From NCBI RefSeq assembly GCF_905397375.1, contig NZ_CAJPVG010000005.1, positions 199,425 through 263,424 on the forward strand: a DNA stretch of 64,000 nucleotides. The letters are read 5' to 3'. Source of the DNA: Ralstonia mannitolilytica (GTDB taxonomy: Bacteria; Pseudomonadota; Gammaproteobacteria; Burkholderiales; Burkholderiaceae). The position numbers and the translations under genes were made by a program. Below are positions 37,050-46,237 of the stretch, piece after piece (position 1 is the first letter of the stretch; each line of letters starts with the position of its first letter). Below the pieces are notes generated by a model. The model did not search any database and had not been told where the DNA came from. It saw nothing but the letters and a program-made list of their open reading frames with translations.

Positions 37050-38198
37050 CTAGACGAGGCTCGGCTGCACCAACGTCTCGAGCGCCAGCTTGACCGGCGC
37101 AGGCAACCCCACCGAATTCAGCCGCGCGAGCGGAACCCAGCGCCAGTTGTCGTCCAGCGCTGCGGGCGTGGTGATCTGGGCGCGCAACAAGTGCATGTGC
37201 AGCCGGAAATGCGTGAAAGTGTGCGTAAGCGCGCCCGCACGCTCAACCGACGAGACATCCCCATAGCCCTGCGCCGCCTGGCGCACGGCCGCCACATCGA
37301 GCGGATGCGCATCGAGCGCATCGTCCATCTCGCCCACCAGCGGCAGCGACCACAACCCGCCCCAGATACCGCGCTGCGGCCGGCGCTGCAGCAGCACCGC
37401 ATCGCCGTGGAGCGCAATGACCAGCGTGGCGGCACGCTCCGGTATGGCTTTGCGCGGGCGCGGCACGGGCAGCTCCATCACGCGGTCGGTACGGCGCGCT
37501 TCGCACAGCGATTCGAGCGGACAGGCGCGTTCGCCGGTCAGGCACGCGGGCTTGCCGCGGGTGCAGACCGTCGCCCCGAGGTCCATCAAGCCCTGCGTAT
37601 ACGGCTCAATGCCTTCTGCCGGCGGCAACACCGACTCAGCAATGCGCCACATCGTGTCTTCGACACGCTTGTCGCCAGGAAACCCGTCGATGCCGAACGC
37701 GCGCGCGAACACGCGCTTGACGTTGCCATCCAGGATGGCAGCGCGCACGCCATACGAAAACGCGGCGATGGCCGCAGCGGTCGAGCGGCCGATGCCAGGC
37801 AACGTCGCCAGCACCGCTGGATCGCGCGGAAAGACGCCGCCATGCTCGGCAACCACGATCTGCGCGCAGCGATGCAGATTGCGGGCGCGCGTGTAATAGC
37901 CGAGGCCCGCCCACGCGGCCATCACGTCGTCGGCGGGCGCGGCGGCGAGGGCCTGCACGGTCGGGAAGCGCTCGATGAAACGCGCGTAGTAGCCGAGCAC
38001 CGCGCTCACCTGCGTCTGCTGCAGCATGATCTCGGACAGCCAGGTGCGATACGCGTCGCCGGTGTTTTGCCACGGCAGGTGGTGACGGCCGTAACGCTGC
38101 TGCCAGGCGATCACGCGTACGGCGAAATCATCGGGAAGCGGCGGTAGTGCGGGAGCAACTTGCGCGGTGCGTGGTGCGCGGCGGGCAGCGGTGGTCAT
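37050..38198 (-). CDS. mutY: A/G-specific adenine DNA glycosylase
   Basis: 382 aa. HhH-GPD glycosylase domain (about 25-215): the catalytic Glu in S-E-I-M-L-Q-Q-T-Q-V (about residue 55), a helix-hairpin-helix L-P-G-I-G-R-S-T-A-A, and the D-G-N-V-K-R catalytic Asp. A C-terminal NUDIX-like domain (about 255-375) reads 8-oxoG. It removes A opposite 8-oxoguanine. Oddity: the iron-sulfur cluster cysteines are spaced C-x6-C-x6-C-x5-C, whereas the family rule is C-x6-C-x2-C-x5-C. Only the glycosylase side is otherwise normal. Confidence 0.93.
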   Translation of the reverse strand: MTTAARRAPRTAQVAPALPPLPDDFAVRVIAWQQRYGRHHLPWQNTGDAYRTWLSEIMLQQTQVSAVLGYYARFIERFPTVQALAAAPADDVMAAWAGLGYYTRARNLHRCAQIVVAEHGGVFPRDPAVLATLPGIGRSTAAAIAAFSYGVRAAILDGNVKRVFARAFGIDGFPGDKRVEDTMWRIAESVLPPAEGIEPYTQGLMDLGATVCTRGKPACLTGERACPLESLCEARRTDRVMELPVPRPRKAIPERAATLVIALHGDAVLLQRRPQRGIWGGLWSLPLVGEMDDALDAHPLDVAAVRQAAQGYGDVSSVERAGALTHTFTHFRLHMHLLRAQITTPAALDDNWRWVPLARLNSVGLPAPVKLALETLVQPSLV

Positions 38199-38257
38199 GC
38201 GTGTGATGTCCAGGCGGCGCGCGGAAGATGCGCGCCGGCGGCGATCCTACCAGAACG

Positions 38258-38278
38258 AAAAAGGCGCCCGCAGGCGCC
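38258..38278 (-). terminator. terminator of the dynamin-like gene
   Basis: GGCGCC arms around a 4-nt loop, followed on the minus strand by a T run. It lies between the stop codon at 38302 and mutY. Confidence 0.75.
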
Positions 38279-38301
38279 CTTCTCACGGTTTCCCCTCCGC
38301 A

Positions 38302-40245
38302 TTACGCCGCAACGGATTGGCGCTCCAGCATCGTCCCTGCCGCCAGGATGCGGTCGGAGTACTGCGCAATCGTGCCGCTGCGTTCGTCCAGCGTATTGAG
38401 CAGTGCTTCGAGTTCGGCAATGCGCGTCTCGAGCGTGTCCGTCGCTTCATGGATGCGCTCGATCGAATCCACACGCTTGCGCAGCTGCTTCTGGTGATCG
38501 CGGACTTGCGCTTCGAGCGGTGTCATGACGGACTTCAGCCAGATCTCGATGTCGCGGTTCATGTCCTGGAAGGTATCCAGCACGCGGCTGGCCACGGTCG
38601 AGAACGCGCCATGCACGAGCTGCGGCTTCGGCCGCGTCAGGAAGCTGAACGCGCCGAAATGATTGTGCGCAAGCTGCAGCGTTTCCTTCAGGTCGGCGTC
38701 ATAGCGGGTGCCCAGGAAGCGCAGCGGCGGCGACAGCGTAAAGCCGTGCTCGGCGTTGAACTTCTTGTACATGCCGTCGACCATCTGATGCAATTGGTCG
38801 ATGCGAGCTGCCGCGTCGCGCACGAGGTCGGTCAGATGCGCGAAGAGCTTGTCCATGTCGTCGCGCAGGCCGCGCGAGAACACGCGCTCCTTCATCTTCT
38901 CGCGCGCTTCGCGCATGGTCGAGCGGATCTGCTTGAGCTGCATGCTCTTGATGATCTCGGCGCTGTGGCGGCCGAACACCGTGCGCAGCGCCTGGAACTT
39001 GGCGATGCTCTGCTCGAACTCTTCCTTCTCGCCCTGCACGCGCATGAGCATGTGCTTGACCATCGTGTGGTTCTTGCCGCGCAGGCCGCGCAGTTCGAAC
39101 AGCTGCTCGACGATGTCGCGGCGGCGCATCTGCAGCAGTTGCTGCGCACCGGCGGCCATGTCCTTCACGGCCAGTTGCACCTGCTCGGTAACGATCTCCC
39201 GCCGCTGCGGGATCAGCTGATCCGACAGCACCGACTCCAGTTCCAGCAAGCGGCTCTTGGCGAGCAGAGCCGAATCGTGGCTGACCTTGGCCAGCAGCCC
39301 TTTCTGCGCCGACACCGGATACACGCGCTCGACATCGATATCGAGCACCTGTGCCGTGGTCATGATCTGGCGGCTGACTTCGCTCTCGACTTCCTCGTCG
39401 GTCTTGAGCGGATCCCACAGCCCATCGACCTTGTTCAGCACCGCGATGCAGCCCTTGCGCTGCCCACCGCCCACGTGCGAGCGCCACAGCTCCAGGTCGC
39501 TCTTGGTCACGCCGGCGTCCGCTGCCAGCACGAACACGACGACATGCGCATCCGGAATCAGGCGCAGCGTCAGTTCCGGCTCGGTACCGATGGCGTTCAG
39601 CCCCGGCGTATCCAGGATCACCAGCCCCTGCTTGAGCATGGGGTGCGGGAAATTGATGATCGCGTGCCGCCACTTCGACACTTCGACCGTGCCGGCGGCA
39701 TCCACCGAAAACGCGGCGTCAGGATCGGCGTCGTTATAGAGGCCCAGCTGCTCGGCTTCTTCCTTGGGCACGCGCACGGTTTCCACCACATGGCGGAACG
39801 CTTCGAGCATGCCCTCGGGCGACGAGGGATCGAGCGGCACCGACAGCCAATGGCTTTCGGCATCGCGAAAGTCAGCGGTCGACGCATCGTGCAGGCGCGT
39901 CTCGATCGGCAGCAGACGGATCGACGGCGGATAGCTTTCGTCGTACATCAGCTCGGTCGGACACATCGTGGTCCGGCCCGCCGACGACGGCAGGATGCGG
40001 CGGCCAAAGTCCGCAAAGAAGATGGCGTTGATCAGCTCGCTCTTGCCGCGGGAGAACTCGGCAATGAAGGCGACCTTGAGCTTGTCGCTTCGCAGCACGC
40101 CCCGGATGCGCTGCGCACGCATGTCTGCCTGCGCGTCGTACAGCTCCTGGGCTTGCAGCCAGTCCTGGAATTCACCCACCGACTGCAGTACCGAAGCGCG
40201 CCACGCGCTGTATTGCTCGAACTGTGTGCTCAGCGTGTTGTTCAT
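38302..40245 (-). CDS. dynamin-like large GTPase
   Basis: 647 aa starting M-N-N-T-L-S-T-Q. The GTPase domain has G1 E-F-S-R-G-K-S-E (63-70), G3 D-T-P-G (about 213) and G4 N-K-V-D (about 270), followed by long coiled helical regions (about 360-480 and 570-640) typical of bacterial dynamin-like proteins. These shape or protect membranes; no clear transmembrane paddle is visible, so lipid binding is inferred. The gene is monocistronic between mutY and mutM, with the same direction as both. Confidence 0.8.
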   Translation of the reverse strand: MNNTLSTQFEQYSAWRASVLQSVGEFQDWLQAQELYDAQADMRAQRIRGVLRSDKLKVAFIAEFSRGKSELINAIFFADFGRRILPSSAGRTTMCPTELMYDESYPPSIRLLPIETRLHDASTADFRDAESHWLSVPLDPSSPEGMLEAFRHVVETVRVPKEEAEQLGLYNDADPDAAFSVDAAGTVEVSKWRHAIINFPHPMLKQGLVILDTPGLNAIGTEPELTLRLIPDAHVVVFVLAADAGVTKSDLELWRSHVGGGQRKGCIAVLNKVDGLWDPLKTDEEVESEVSRQIMTTAQVLDIDVERVYPVSAQKGLLAKVSHDSALLAKSRLLELESVLSDQLIPQRREIVTEQVQLAVKDMAAGAQQLLQMRRRDIVEQLFELRGLRGKNHTMVKHMLMRVQGEKEEFEQSIAKFQALRTVFGRHSAEIIKSMQLKQIRSTMREAREKMKERVFSRGLRDDMDKLFAHLTDLVRDAAARIDQLHQMVDGMYKKFNAEHGFTLSPPLRFLGTRYDADLKETLQLAHNHFGAFSFLTRPKPQLVHGAFSTVASRVLDTFQDMNRDIEIWLKSVMTPLEAQVRDHQKQLRKRVDSIERIHEATDTLETRIAELEALLNTLDERSGTIAQYSDRILAAGTMLERQSVAA

Positions 40246-40533
40246 CGTTTTGTCTTTTTTGTGTGCGCGACCCGACCGCGAAAAACGCGCGCGCCCCTCG
40301 GCATCGCAGATACCGCCCATTACGGCACAGAAATGCACAAATTTAGGTGGAACGATACAGGGAACGACCTGCTTTCGGGAGAACTTTCCGCACGCTTCGC
40401 CAGCCCGGGCAGCGAAGTGTTGCGGGATGCCATCGGCGGCGGCTCACCCCACTTCGAAAACCTTGCGGAATGGCGCCTGAATCGCTCCAGCACCCTGCTA
40501 CGAATGGCGCTTTCAGCCGCCGGGGTGAACCGC

Positions 40534-41397
40534 TCAGCGCTGACAGGCCGGACAGTAGAACGTGGAGCGCTGCCCCTGGACGATCTGGCGGATCGGTGTG
40601 CCGCAAACGCGGCATGGCAGGCCGGCGCGGTCGTACACAAATGCGTCGAGCTGGAAGTAGCCGCTCTGTCCATCGGAGCCGACGAAATCGCGCAAGGTGC
40701 TGCCGCCGCGCGCGATGGCGTCGGCCAGTGTGGCCCGGATGGCCCCGGCCAGCGCCGCATAGCGCGGACGGCTGATGCGGCCGGCCGCCGTGGTGGGCCG
40801 GATGCCGGCACGGAACAGGCTCTCCGAGCAATAGATGTTGCCCACGCCCACCACGATGTCGCCGGCCAGCAGCGCAGACTTGACGGCAACGCGGCGTCCG
40901 CGTGTGCGCGTGTACATCCAGTCGCCGTCAAAGCGCGCGTCGAACGGCTCGATGCCGAGATTGCGCAGCAATGGGTGCTCGGCCAGGCCAGCCTCGTCGC
41001 CGGGGTGCCACAACAACGCCCCGAAGCGGCGCGGATCGCGATAGCGCAGTGTGATCGGCACGCCGGTTGCGTCGGCCAGTTCGATATCGACGTGATCGTG
41101 GGCGCCGGGCGGGGCCGGCGCCTCAAGGACGCGCAAGGTGCCTGTCATGCCGAGGTGGATCAGCAGCCAGCCGCCCACCACGTCGCCCTGGCCCGCCTGC
41201 GGCATGCATTCGATGAGCAGGTACTTGCCGCGACGGAGGACGCGGGTGATGGTCAGCCCGGCGAGCAGCCCGGGAAGCGCCGGGTCGATAGGCCAGCGCA
41301 GCCCGTGATGGCGCACGACGGCGCGCACGATACGTCGCCCGGTAATATGCGGTAGCAGACCCAGCCGGGTGACCTCGACCTCCGGCAACTCAGGCAT
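40534..41397 (-). CDS. mutM: formamidopyrimidine-DNA glycosylase
   Basis: 287 aa. The N-terminal P-E-L-P-E-V-E gives the catalytic Pro2 (after Met removal) and Glu3. A helix-two-turn-helix follows, and a C-terminal zinc finger carries C-x2-C and C-x2-C (last residues C-P-A-C-Q-R). It excises 8-oxoguanine and FaPy lesions opposite C and cuts the strand. With mutY nearby, two parts of the GO repair system lie within 5 kb. It is divergent from the TPR gene. Confidence 0.95.
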   Translation of the reverse strand: MPELPEVEVTRLGLLPHITGRRIVRAVVRHHGLRWPIDPALPGLLAGLTITRVLRRGKYLLIECMPQAGQGDVVGGWLLIHLGMTGTLRVLEAPAPPGAHDHVDIELADATGVPITLRYRDPRRFGALLWHPGDEAGLAEHPLLRNLGIEPFDARFDGDWMYTRTRGRRVAVKSALLAGDIVVGVGNIYCSESLFRAGIRPTTAAGRISRPRYAALAGAIRATLADAIARGGSTLRDFVGSDGQSGYFQLDAFVYDRAGLPCRVCGTPIRQIVQGQRSTFYCPACQR

Positions 41398-41461
41398 CGA
41401 ACCTCCGTCCCATGTGCGGCTCCAAGCTTTTTGACGATGCGGGCGATTGTAGCGGTCAGGC

Positions 41462-41467
41462 TACAAT
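41462..41467 (+). promoter_or_regulatory. -10 element of the TPR-lolB-ispE transcript
   Basis: TACAAT lies about 32 bp before ATG 41499. It overlaps an earlier in-frame ATG (41466), which is therefore not the translation start. No convincing -35 is seen. Confidence 0.4.
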
Positions 41468-41498
41468 GCCCCGAACCCCCATCCGGAGCTTCGACACC

Positions 41499-43430
41499 AT
41501 GCCCCACGCCCTCTCCCGTTCGTCCGCGACGCAACGCCCGCGGCGATTCCCGCGCAGCCGAGCCGCTCTGTTGGCCGCGCTGGTAGCGGGAGGGTTGACG
41601 AGCCTGCCCGCATGGGCCTCGCCTCCGGTGTCCGGTCCCGCCCCGGTTGCCCAAGGCAGCAAGGAAGGCGATGGCCGCACCGCCATCCAGCTCGAACGTT
41701 CGCGCCCGCGTAGCGGCCTTCAAGGCGCCGATCGGGCGGACCTGCCGCGCGTCCCGCTTTCCGCCGACATCATGTACCGCGTGCTCGCGTCAGAGGTGTC
41801 GCTGCAGCGCGGATTGGCCGAACCTGCGTACCGCACATATCTGAGCCTCGCGCACGACACGCGCGACCCGCGCTTCGCCCAGCGCGCCACCGAAATTGCG
41901 TTCCTGGGCCGCTCGCCCACGCAAGCCCTGACCGCCGCGCGCGTGTGGGTGGAGCTGTCGCCCACGTCCATGCCGGCGCGTCAGGTGCAGCAGCTGCTGC
42001 TGGTTGCCACCGGCCAGTGGTCCGAAGTCGAACCGATGCTGCAGGCGCAATTGAACAAGGTGTCGCCGGGCCAGCGCGCGGACGCCCTGCTGCAGCTGCA
42101 GCAGCAGATGTCCAAGAGCAGCGATCCGCAAGGCGCCGTGGCGGCGCTGCAGCGCATCGCGGCGCACGACATGCAGCGCCCCGAAACGCATCTGGCCCTG
42201 GCACGCGCCAAGGCCGCCGCCAAGGATGTGCCCGGCGCCCTGTCGGAACTCGATACCGCGCTCAAACTGCGGCCCGGCTATGAAGACGCCGCCATCCTCG
42301 CAGCGGAACTGCGCGCCGATAGCGACCCCGATGCCGCGATCGCAGGCCTGCGCACGTTCCTGAAGGCCGCGCCGGCCTCGTTGGACGGCCACCTGGCGCT
42401 GGCCCGCATGTACCTGATGCGCAATCAGCAGGACCAGGCGCGCGCCGAATTCGAGGCCCTCAAGAAGATCGCGCCAAACGATGCGCGCATCACGCTGGCC
42501 CTCGGCCTGCTGAACCTGCAGCAGCGCCAGTACGACGACGCCGAGCGCTACCTGAAAGAGTACATCTCCGCCACCGCCAAGTCGCCCACGCTGAGCCCCG
42601 AGCCGGGCTACCAGGGCCTGGCCCAGTTGGCCGAGGAAAAGCGGGACTACGCCGCGGCGCTCGGCTGGGTCGACAAGATCACCGGTTCGGCCAACGGCGA
42701 CGCCGACGGTCAGACTGCAATGGCGGCCGGCATCAAGCGCGGCCAGCTGCTCGGCAAGCTGCGCCGCATCGACGAAGCGCAGCAGACCTTTGACGAACTC
42801 GTCGCCGATGCGGAAGACGTGCCCGACGGCCCACGCCGGCAGGCCCTGATGGACGGCATCCGTCAGGCCGAGATCGGCATGCTGATGGACGCCAAGGCCT
42901 ACGGCCGTGCGCGGGCACGCGTCAATGAACTGCTGAGCGCCGATCCGGACAACGTCGAATACACGTATCAGCTGGCCATGCTTGAAGAGCACGACGGCCA
43001 TTACGACAACATGGAAACGCTGCTGCGCAAGGTCATCGACCTGCGCCCGGGGCAGGCCATCGGCTACAACGCGCTCGGCTATTCGCTGGCCGATCGCAAC
43101 ATCCGGCTTCAGGAAGCGCAGGAACTGCTGGAGAAGGCCGTCTCGCTGGCGCCGGATGATCCTTACATTGCCGACAGCCTGGGCTGGGTCAAATACCGCC
43201 GCGGCGATCTGCCGGCCGCCACCGACATCCTGCGCAAGGCGTGGAGCGCCGCTCCGCAAGCCGAGATCGGGGCGCACCTCGGCGAGGTGCTGTGGCAATC
43301 CGGCAAGCAGGACGACGCGCGCAAGGTATGGATGGAAGCCGCCAAGCTCGACATCAACGACAACACGCTGCGCGACACGCTGCGCCGCTTCGGCCAGCCG
43401 ATCCCCAATCCCCCGGCGAGCACGAACTGA
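41499..43430 (+). CDS. exported TPR-repeat protein
   Basis: 643 aa with a basic N-terminus and signal peptide (cut near A-W-A-S, about residue 45). Tetratricopeptide repeats run through about 220-630, including the G-Y-N-A-L-G-Y-S-L-A-D and D-S-L-G-W-V-K-Y-R-R-G-D-L pattern of COG0457-type proteins that precede lolB in many betaproteobacteria. It is probably a periplasmic or outer-membrane-linked scaffold. ATG 41499 is chosen with CGGAG upstream. The stop shares a base with the lolB start (TGATG), so translation is coupled. Confidence 0.85.
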   Translation: MPHALSRSSATQRPRRFPRSRAALLAALVAGGLTSLPAWASPPVSGPAPVAQGSKEGDGRTAIQLERSRPRSGLQGADRADLPRVPLSADIMYRVLASEVSLQRGLAEPAYRTYLSLAHDTRDPRFAQRATEIAFLGRSPTQALTAARVWVELSPTSMPARQVQQLLLVATGQWSEVEPMLQAQLNKVSPGQRADALLQLQQQMSKSSDPQGAVAALQRIAAHDMQRPETHLALARAKAAAKDVPGALSELDTALKLRPGYEDAAILAAELRADSDPDAAIAGLRTFLKAAPASLDGHLALARMYLMRNQQDQARAEFEALKKIAPNDARITLALGLLNLQQRQYDDAERYLKEYISATAKSPTLSPEPGYQGLAQLAEEKRDYAAALGWVDKITGSANGDADGQTAMAAGIKRGQLLGKLRRIDEAQQTFDELVADAEDVPDGPRRQALMDGIRQAEIGMLMDAKAYGRARARVNELLSADPDNVEYTYQLAMLEEHDGHYDNMETLLRKVIDLRPGQAIGYNALGYSLADRNIRLQEAQELLEKAVSLAPDDPYIADSLGWVKYRRGDLPAATDILRKAWSAAPQAEIGAHLGEVLWQSGKQDDARKVWMEAAKLDINDNTLRDTLRRFGQPIPNPPASTN

Positions 43431-44041
43431 TGGCGGCGCGGCTTCCAAGCGCGTTCGGCGCACTGATGCTCGGCGTGAGTTGCCTCCTGTTCACCGGCTG
43501 CGCGAGCGTGCGGCCGGCCAATGACCTGTTTGCCGGCACCCAGGACACCGACGCCACCGTCACGCGGTACCAGGGCCGTTTCTCGGCGCGGTACACCCAG
43601 GGCAATGCAGAACAGAGCGCCGTCGGCAGCTTCCTGTGGCGCGAGCGCGGCCCCGACGTGCAGCTTGAATTGATGTCGCCGCTGGGCCAGACACTCGCCA
43701 TCGTCAGCCAGAACAATCAGGGCGCCACGCTCGAACTGCCGAACCAGCCCGCCCGGCGCGCCCCCGAAGTCGACACGCTGATGCAGGATGCGCTGGGCTT
43801 TTCGCTGCCGGTGGCGGGCCTGCGCGACTGGCTGCGCGCGCGTCCGGCCCCCGGCGCCCCCGCCCGCGTGGCGCGCGACGCGCAATCACGTCCCGAGACC
43901 ATCGAGCAGAACGGCTGGACGGTGCGCTACGTCGCCTGGGCGGATGACGCGCCGGGCGACGCCCGTATCCGCCGGCTCGACCTGGAGCGTCCGCAGGGCG
44001 CCAACGGCCCACTCACGGTGCGGCTCGTGCTGGACCAATAA
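43430..44041 (+). CDS. lolB: outer-membrane lipoprotein receptor LolB
   Basis: 203 aa. Lipobox F-T-G-C (Cys24) after a short signal, then the LolB half-barrel: R-Y-Q-G-R-F-S-A-R-Y, G-x-F-x-W and the family L-x-L-x-S-P-L-G-Q segment. LolB takes lipoproteins from LolA and places them in the outer membrane. It starts on the stop codon of the TPR gene and precedes ispE, a conserved order. Confidence 0.9.
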   Translation: MAARLPSAFGALMLGVSCLLFTGCASVRPANDLFAGTQDTDATVTRYQGRFSARYTQGNAEQSAVGSFLWRERGPDVQLELMSPLGQTLAIVSQNNQGATLELPNQPARRAPEVDTLMQDALGFSLPVAGLRDWLRARPAPGAPARVARDAQSRPETIEQNGWTVRYVAWADDAPGDARIRRLDLERPQGANGPLTVRLVLDQ

Positions 44042-44057
44042 TCCGCTGCCGTCCGTC

Positions 44058-44927
44058 ATGACTTCTGCGCCCGACGAACTGCGCGACTGCCCCGCGCCCG
44101 CCAAGCTCAACCTCTTCCTGCATGTGGTCGGCCGCCGGCCCGACGGCTACCATCTGCTGCAGACCGTCTTCCAGCTGATCGACTGGTCAGACACGCTGCA
44201 CTTTACCCGGCGTCCGGACGGCCGTCTTCTGCGCACCAACGACATCCCCGGGGTGCCGCCCGAGGACGATCTCGTGATCCGCGCGGCACGCCTGCTCCAA
44301 GCCGAAACCGGCTGCACATACGGCGTCGACATCACCGTCGAGAAACGCCTGCCGATGGGCGGCGGCATTGGCGGCGGCTCATCCGACGCGGCGACCACGC
44401 TGCTCGCACTCAACCGCCTGTGGGGCCTGGATCTGCCACGCGCGACGCTGATGGCGCTTGGCCTGAAGCTGGGCGCCGACGTGCCCTTCTTCGTGTTCGG
44501 CCAGAACGCCTTCGCCGAGGGCATCGGCGAAGAGCTGACCCCTGTCACGTTGCCGCCGGCCGCGTTCGTGGTCATCCACCCGCGCGTGCATGTGCCGACC
44601 CCTGCAATTTTTTCTGACGATGGGTTGACACGCGATACGCCCCGCACCATAATTACGGACTTTCCTGACCGACAAATTGTTTTCGCTTACGGTCGCAACG
44701 ATCTGCAAGCGGTGGCGGAAAGGAAATACGGCGAAATCGCCCGAGCTCTTGCCTGGCTGCGTCAGTTCAGCCCCCTGGCAAGGATGACCGGGTCCGGTGC
44801 ATGCGTGTTCGCTCCGTTCGACAACGTCGAGCATGCGCAGGCGATAGCGGACCAGGTACCTTCCGCGTGGGAAGGTAGGTGTGCGGCAGGTCTGACGCAT
44901 CACCCGCTCGCGAGGTTTGCCGTGTAG
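44058..44927 (+). CDS. ispE: 4-diphosphocytidyl-2-C-methyl-D-erythritol kinase
   Basis: A 289-aa GHMP kinase of the non-mevalonate isoprenoid pathway. It has the N-terminal P-A-P-A-K-L-N-L-F-L-H-V motif, the ATP loop L-P-M-G-G-G-I-G-G-G-S-S-D-A-A (about 94-108) and a C-terminal M-T-G-S-G-A-C-V-F motif. It phosphorylates CDP-methylerythritol. The order lolB-ispE-tRNA-prs-rplY-pth is common in this group. Confidence 0.94.
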   Translation: MTSAPDELRDCPAPAKLNLFLHVVGRRPDGYHLLQTVFQLIDWSDTLHFTRRPDGRLLRTNDIPGVPPEDDLVIRAARLLQAETGCTYGVDITVEKRLPMGGGIGGGSSDAATTLLALNRLWGLDLPRATLMALGLKLGADVPFFVFGQNAFAEGIGEELTPVTLPPAAFVVIHPRVHVPTPAIFSDDGLTRDTPRTIITDFPDRQIVFAYGRNDLQAVAERKYGEIARALAWLRQFSPLARMTGSGACVFAPFDNVEHAQAIADQVPSAWEGRCAAGLTHHPLARFAV

Positions 44928-44977
44928 GGTTTGCAGTTATTGCTTCTGCAATGGAAGCAGTAACCGATCGGTTGTGT

Positions 44978-45054
44978 AGGGGAGTCGCCAAGTTGGTTAA
45001 GGCACCGGATTTTGATTCCGGCATGCGAGGGTTCGAGTCCTTCCTCCCCTGCCA
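44978..45054 (+). tRNA. tRNA-Gln (anticodon TTG)
   Basis: A 77-nt cloverleaf with acceptor AGGGGAG/CTCCCCT, encoded CCA, D-arm GCCAAGTTGGTTAAGGC, anticodon loop TTTTGAT with TTG at 45012-45014, and T-loop GTTCGAGTC. It lies between ispE and prs. Confidence 0.97.
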
Positions 45055-45134
45055 TTTTCTTCCTCATGTTCCCAGCAATTGCCCGGTTGGCGCCCAAGCT
45101 GACCGGCGCGTCTGAAGTCAAAACAGGTGCCCCG

Positions 45135-46085
45135 ATGAGCAGCGAAGGCTTGATGGTTTTTACCGGCAACGCCAACCCGAAACTCGCAGAAGCTGTCGTC
45201 AAGCACCTGGGCATTCCGCTGGGCAAGGCCCTTGTCGGCCGATTCTCTGATGGTGAAGTCCAGGTCGAGATCCAGGAAAACGTGCGCGGCAAGCACGTGA
45301 TCATCCTGCAGTCCACCTGCGCCCCCACCAACGACAACCTGATGGAACTGATGGTGATGGTCGATGCGCTCAAGCGTGCATCCGCGCGTCGCATCACGGC
45401 CGCCATCCCCTACTTCGGCTATGCCCGCCAGGACCGCCGCCCGCGTTCGGCGCGCGTGGCCATCTCGGCCAAGGTCGTGGCCAACATGCTGGAGGTCGCC
45501 GGCGTCGAACGCGTGCTGACGATGGATCTCCACGCCGACCAGATTCAAGGCTTCTTCGACATCCCGGTCGACAACATCTACGCATCGCCGATCCTGCTCG
45601 AAGACCTGCGCAAGAAGAACTACGACAACCTGCTGGTGGTGTCGCCGGACGTCGGCGGCGTGGTGCGCGCACGTGCGCTGGCCAAGCAGCTCGGCGTCGA
45701 CCTGGCCATCATCGACAAGCGGCGCCCGAAGGCGAACGTGGCCGAGGTGATGAACATCATCGGTGAAGTCGACGGCCGCAACTGCGTGATCATGGACGAC
45801 ATGATCGACACCGGCGGCACGCTCTGCAAGGCGGCCCAGGTGCTCAAGGAGCGCGGCGCCAAGCAGGTGTTCTCGTACTGCACGCACCCGGTGCTCTCGG
45901 GCGGCGCGGCCGCCCGCATTGCAGACTCGGCGCTGGACGAAGTGGTGGTCACGGATACCATCCCGCTGCGCGAAGACGCCATCAAGTGCGGCAAGATCCG
46001 CCAGCTCTCGACCGCCCCGCTGCTGGCCGAGACCTTCACCCGCATCGTGCGCGGCGACTCCATCATGTCGCTGTTCGCCGAATAA
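45135..46085 (+). CDS. prs: ribose-phosphate pyrophosphokinase
   Basis: 316 aa starting M-S-S-E-G-L-M-V-F-T-G-N-A. Class I PRPP synthase with the ATP-binding R-Q-D-R-R region, the catalytic K-R-R-P-K loop (about 195), and the PRPP motif V-I-M-D-D-M-I-D-T-G-G-T (about 217-228). It makes PRPP for nucleotide, His and Trp synthesis, and for Apt (23216). ATG 45135 is the family start; longer frames run into the tRNA. Confidence 0.96.
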   Translation: MSSEGLMVFTGNANPKLAEAVVKHLGIPLGKALVGRFSDGEVQVEIQENVRGKHVIILQSTCAPTNDNLMELMVMVDALKRASARRITAAIPYFGYARQDRRPRSARVAISAKVVANMLEVAGVERVLTMDLHADQIQGFFDIPVDNIYASPILLEDLRKKNYDNLLVVSPDVGGVVRARALAKQLGVDLAIIDKRRPKANVAEVMNIIGEVDGRNCVIMDDMIDTGGTLCKAAQVLKERGAKQVFSYCTHPVLSGGAAARIADSALDEVVVTDTIPLREDAIKCGKIRQLSTAPLLAETFTRIVRGDSIMSLFAE

Positions 46086-46106
46086 CGCGGCGCCCAGGCA
46101 GTTTAC

Positions 46107-46115
46107 TGTTATAAT
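46107..46115 (+). promoter_or_regulatory. extended -10 promoter of rplY
   Basis: TGTTATAAT combines the TGn element with a perfect TATAAT. The leader to ATG 46238 would be about 115 nt. Confidence 0.6.
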
Positions 46116-46237
46116 TCAAGGCTTTACCGCAGAAACGTCGGCTTTACGGCACTTCTGCGGCGTTTCCGAGGGCGCAATATGGCGCCCCGTTCACCAGACG
46201 GCTTGGTCGCGAGTCGTCTTTTTCGTTTGGAGCAATC

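Noticed and set aside
40246..40533. Possible small gene between the dynamin-like gene and mutM
   Set aside because: Only short shadow frames without start context; the 288 bp appear to be non-coding.
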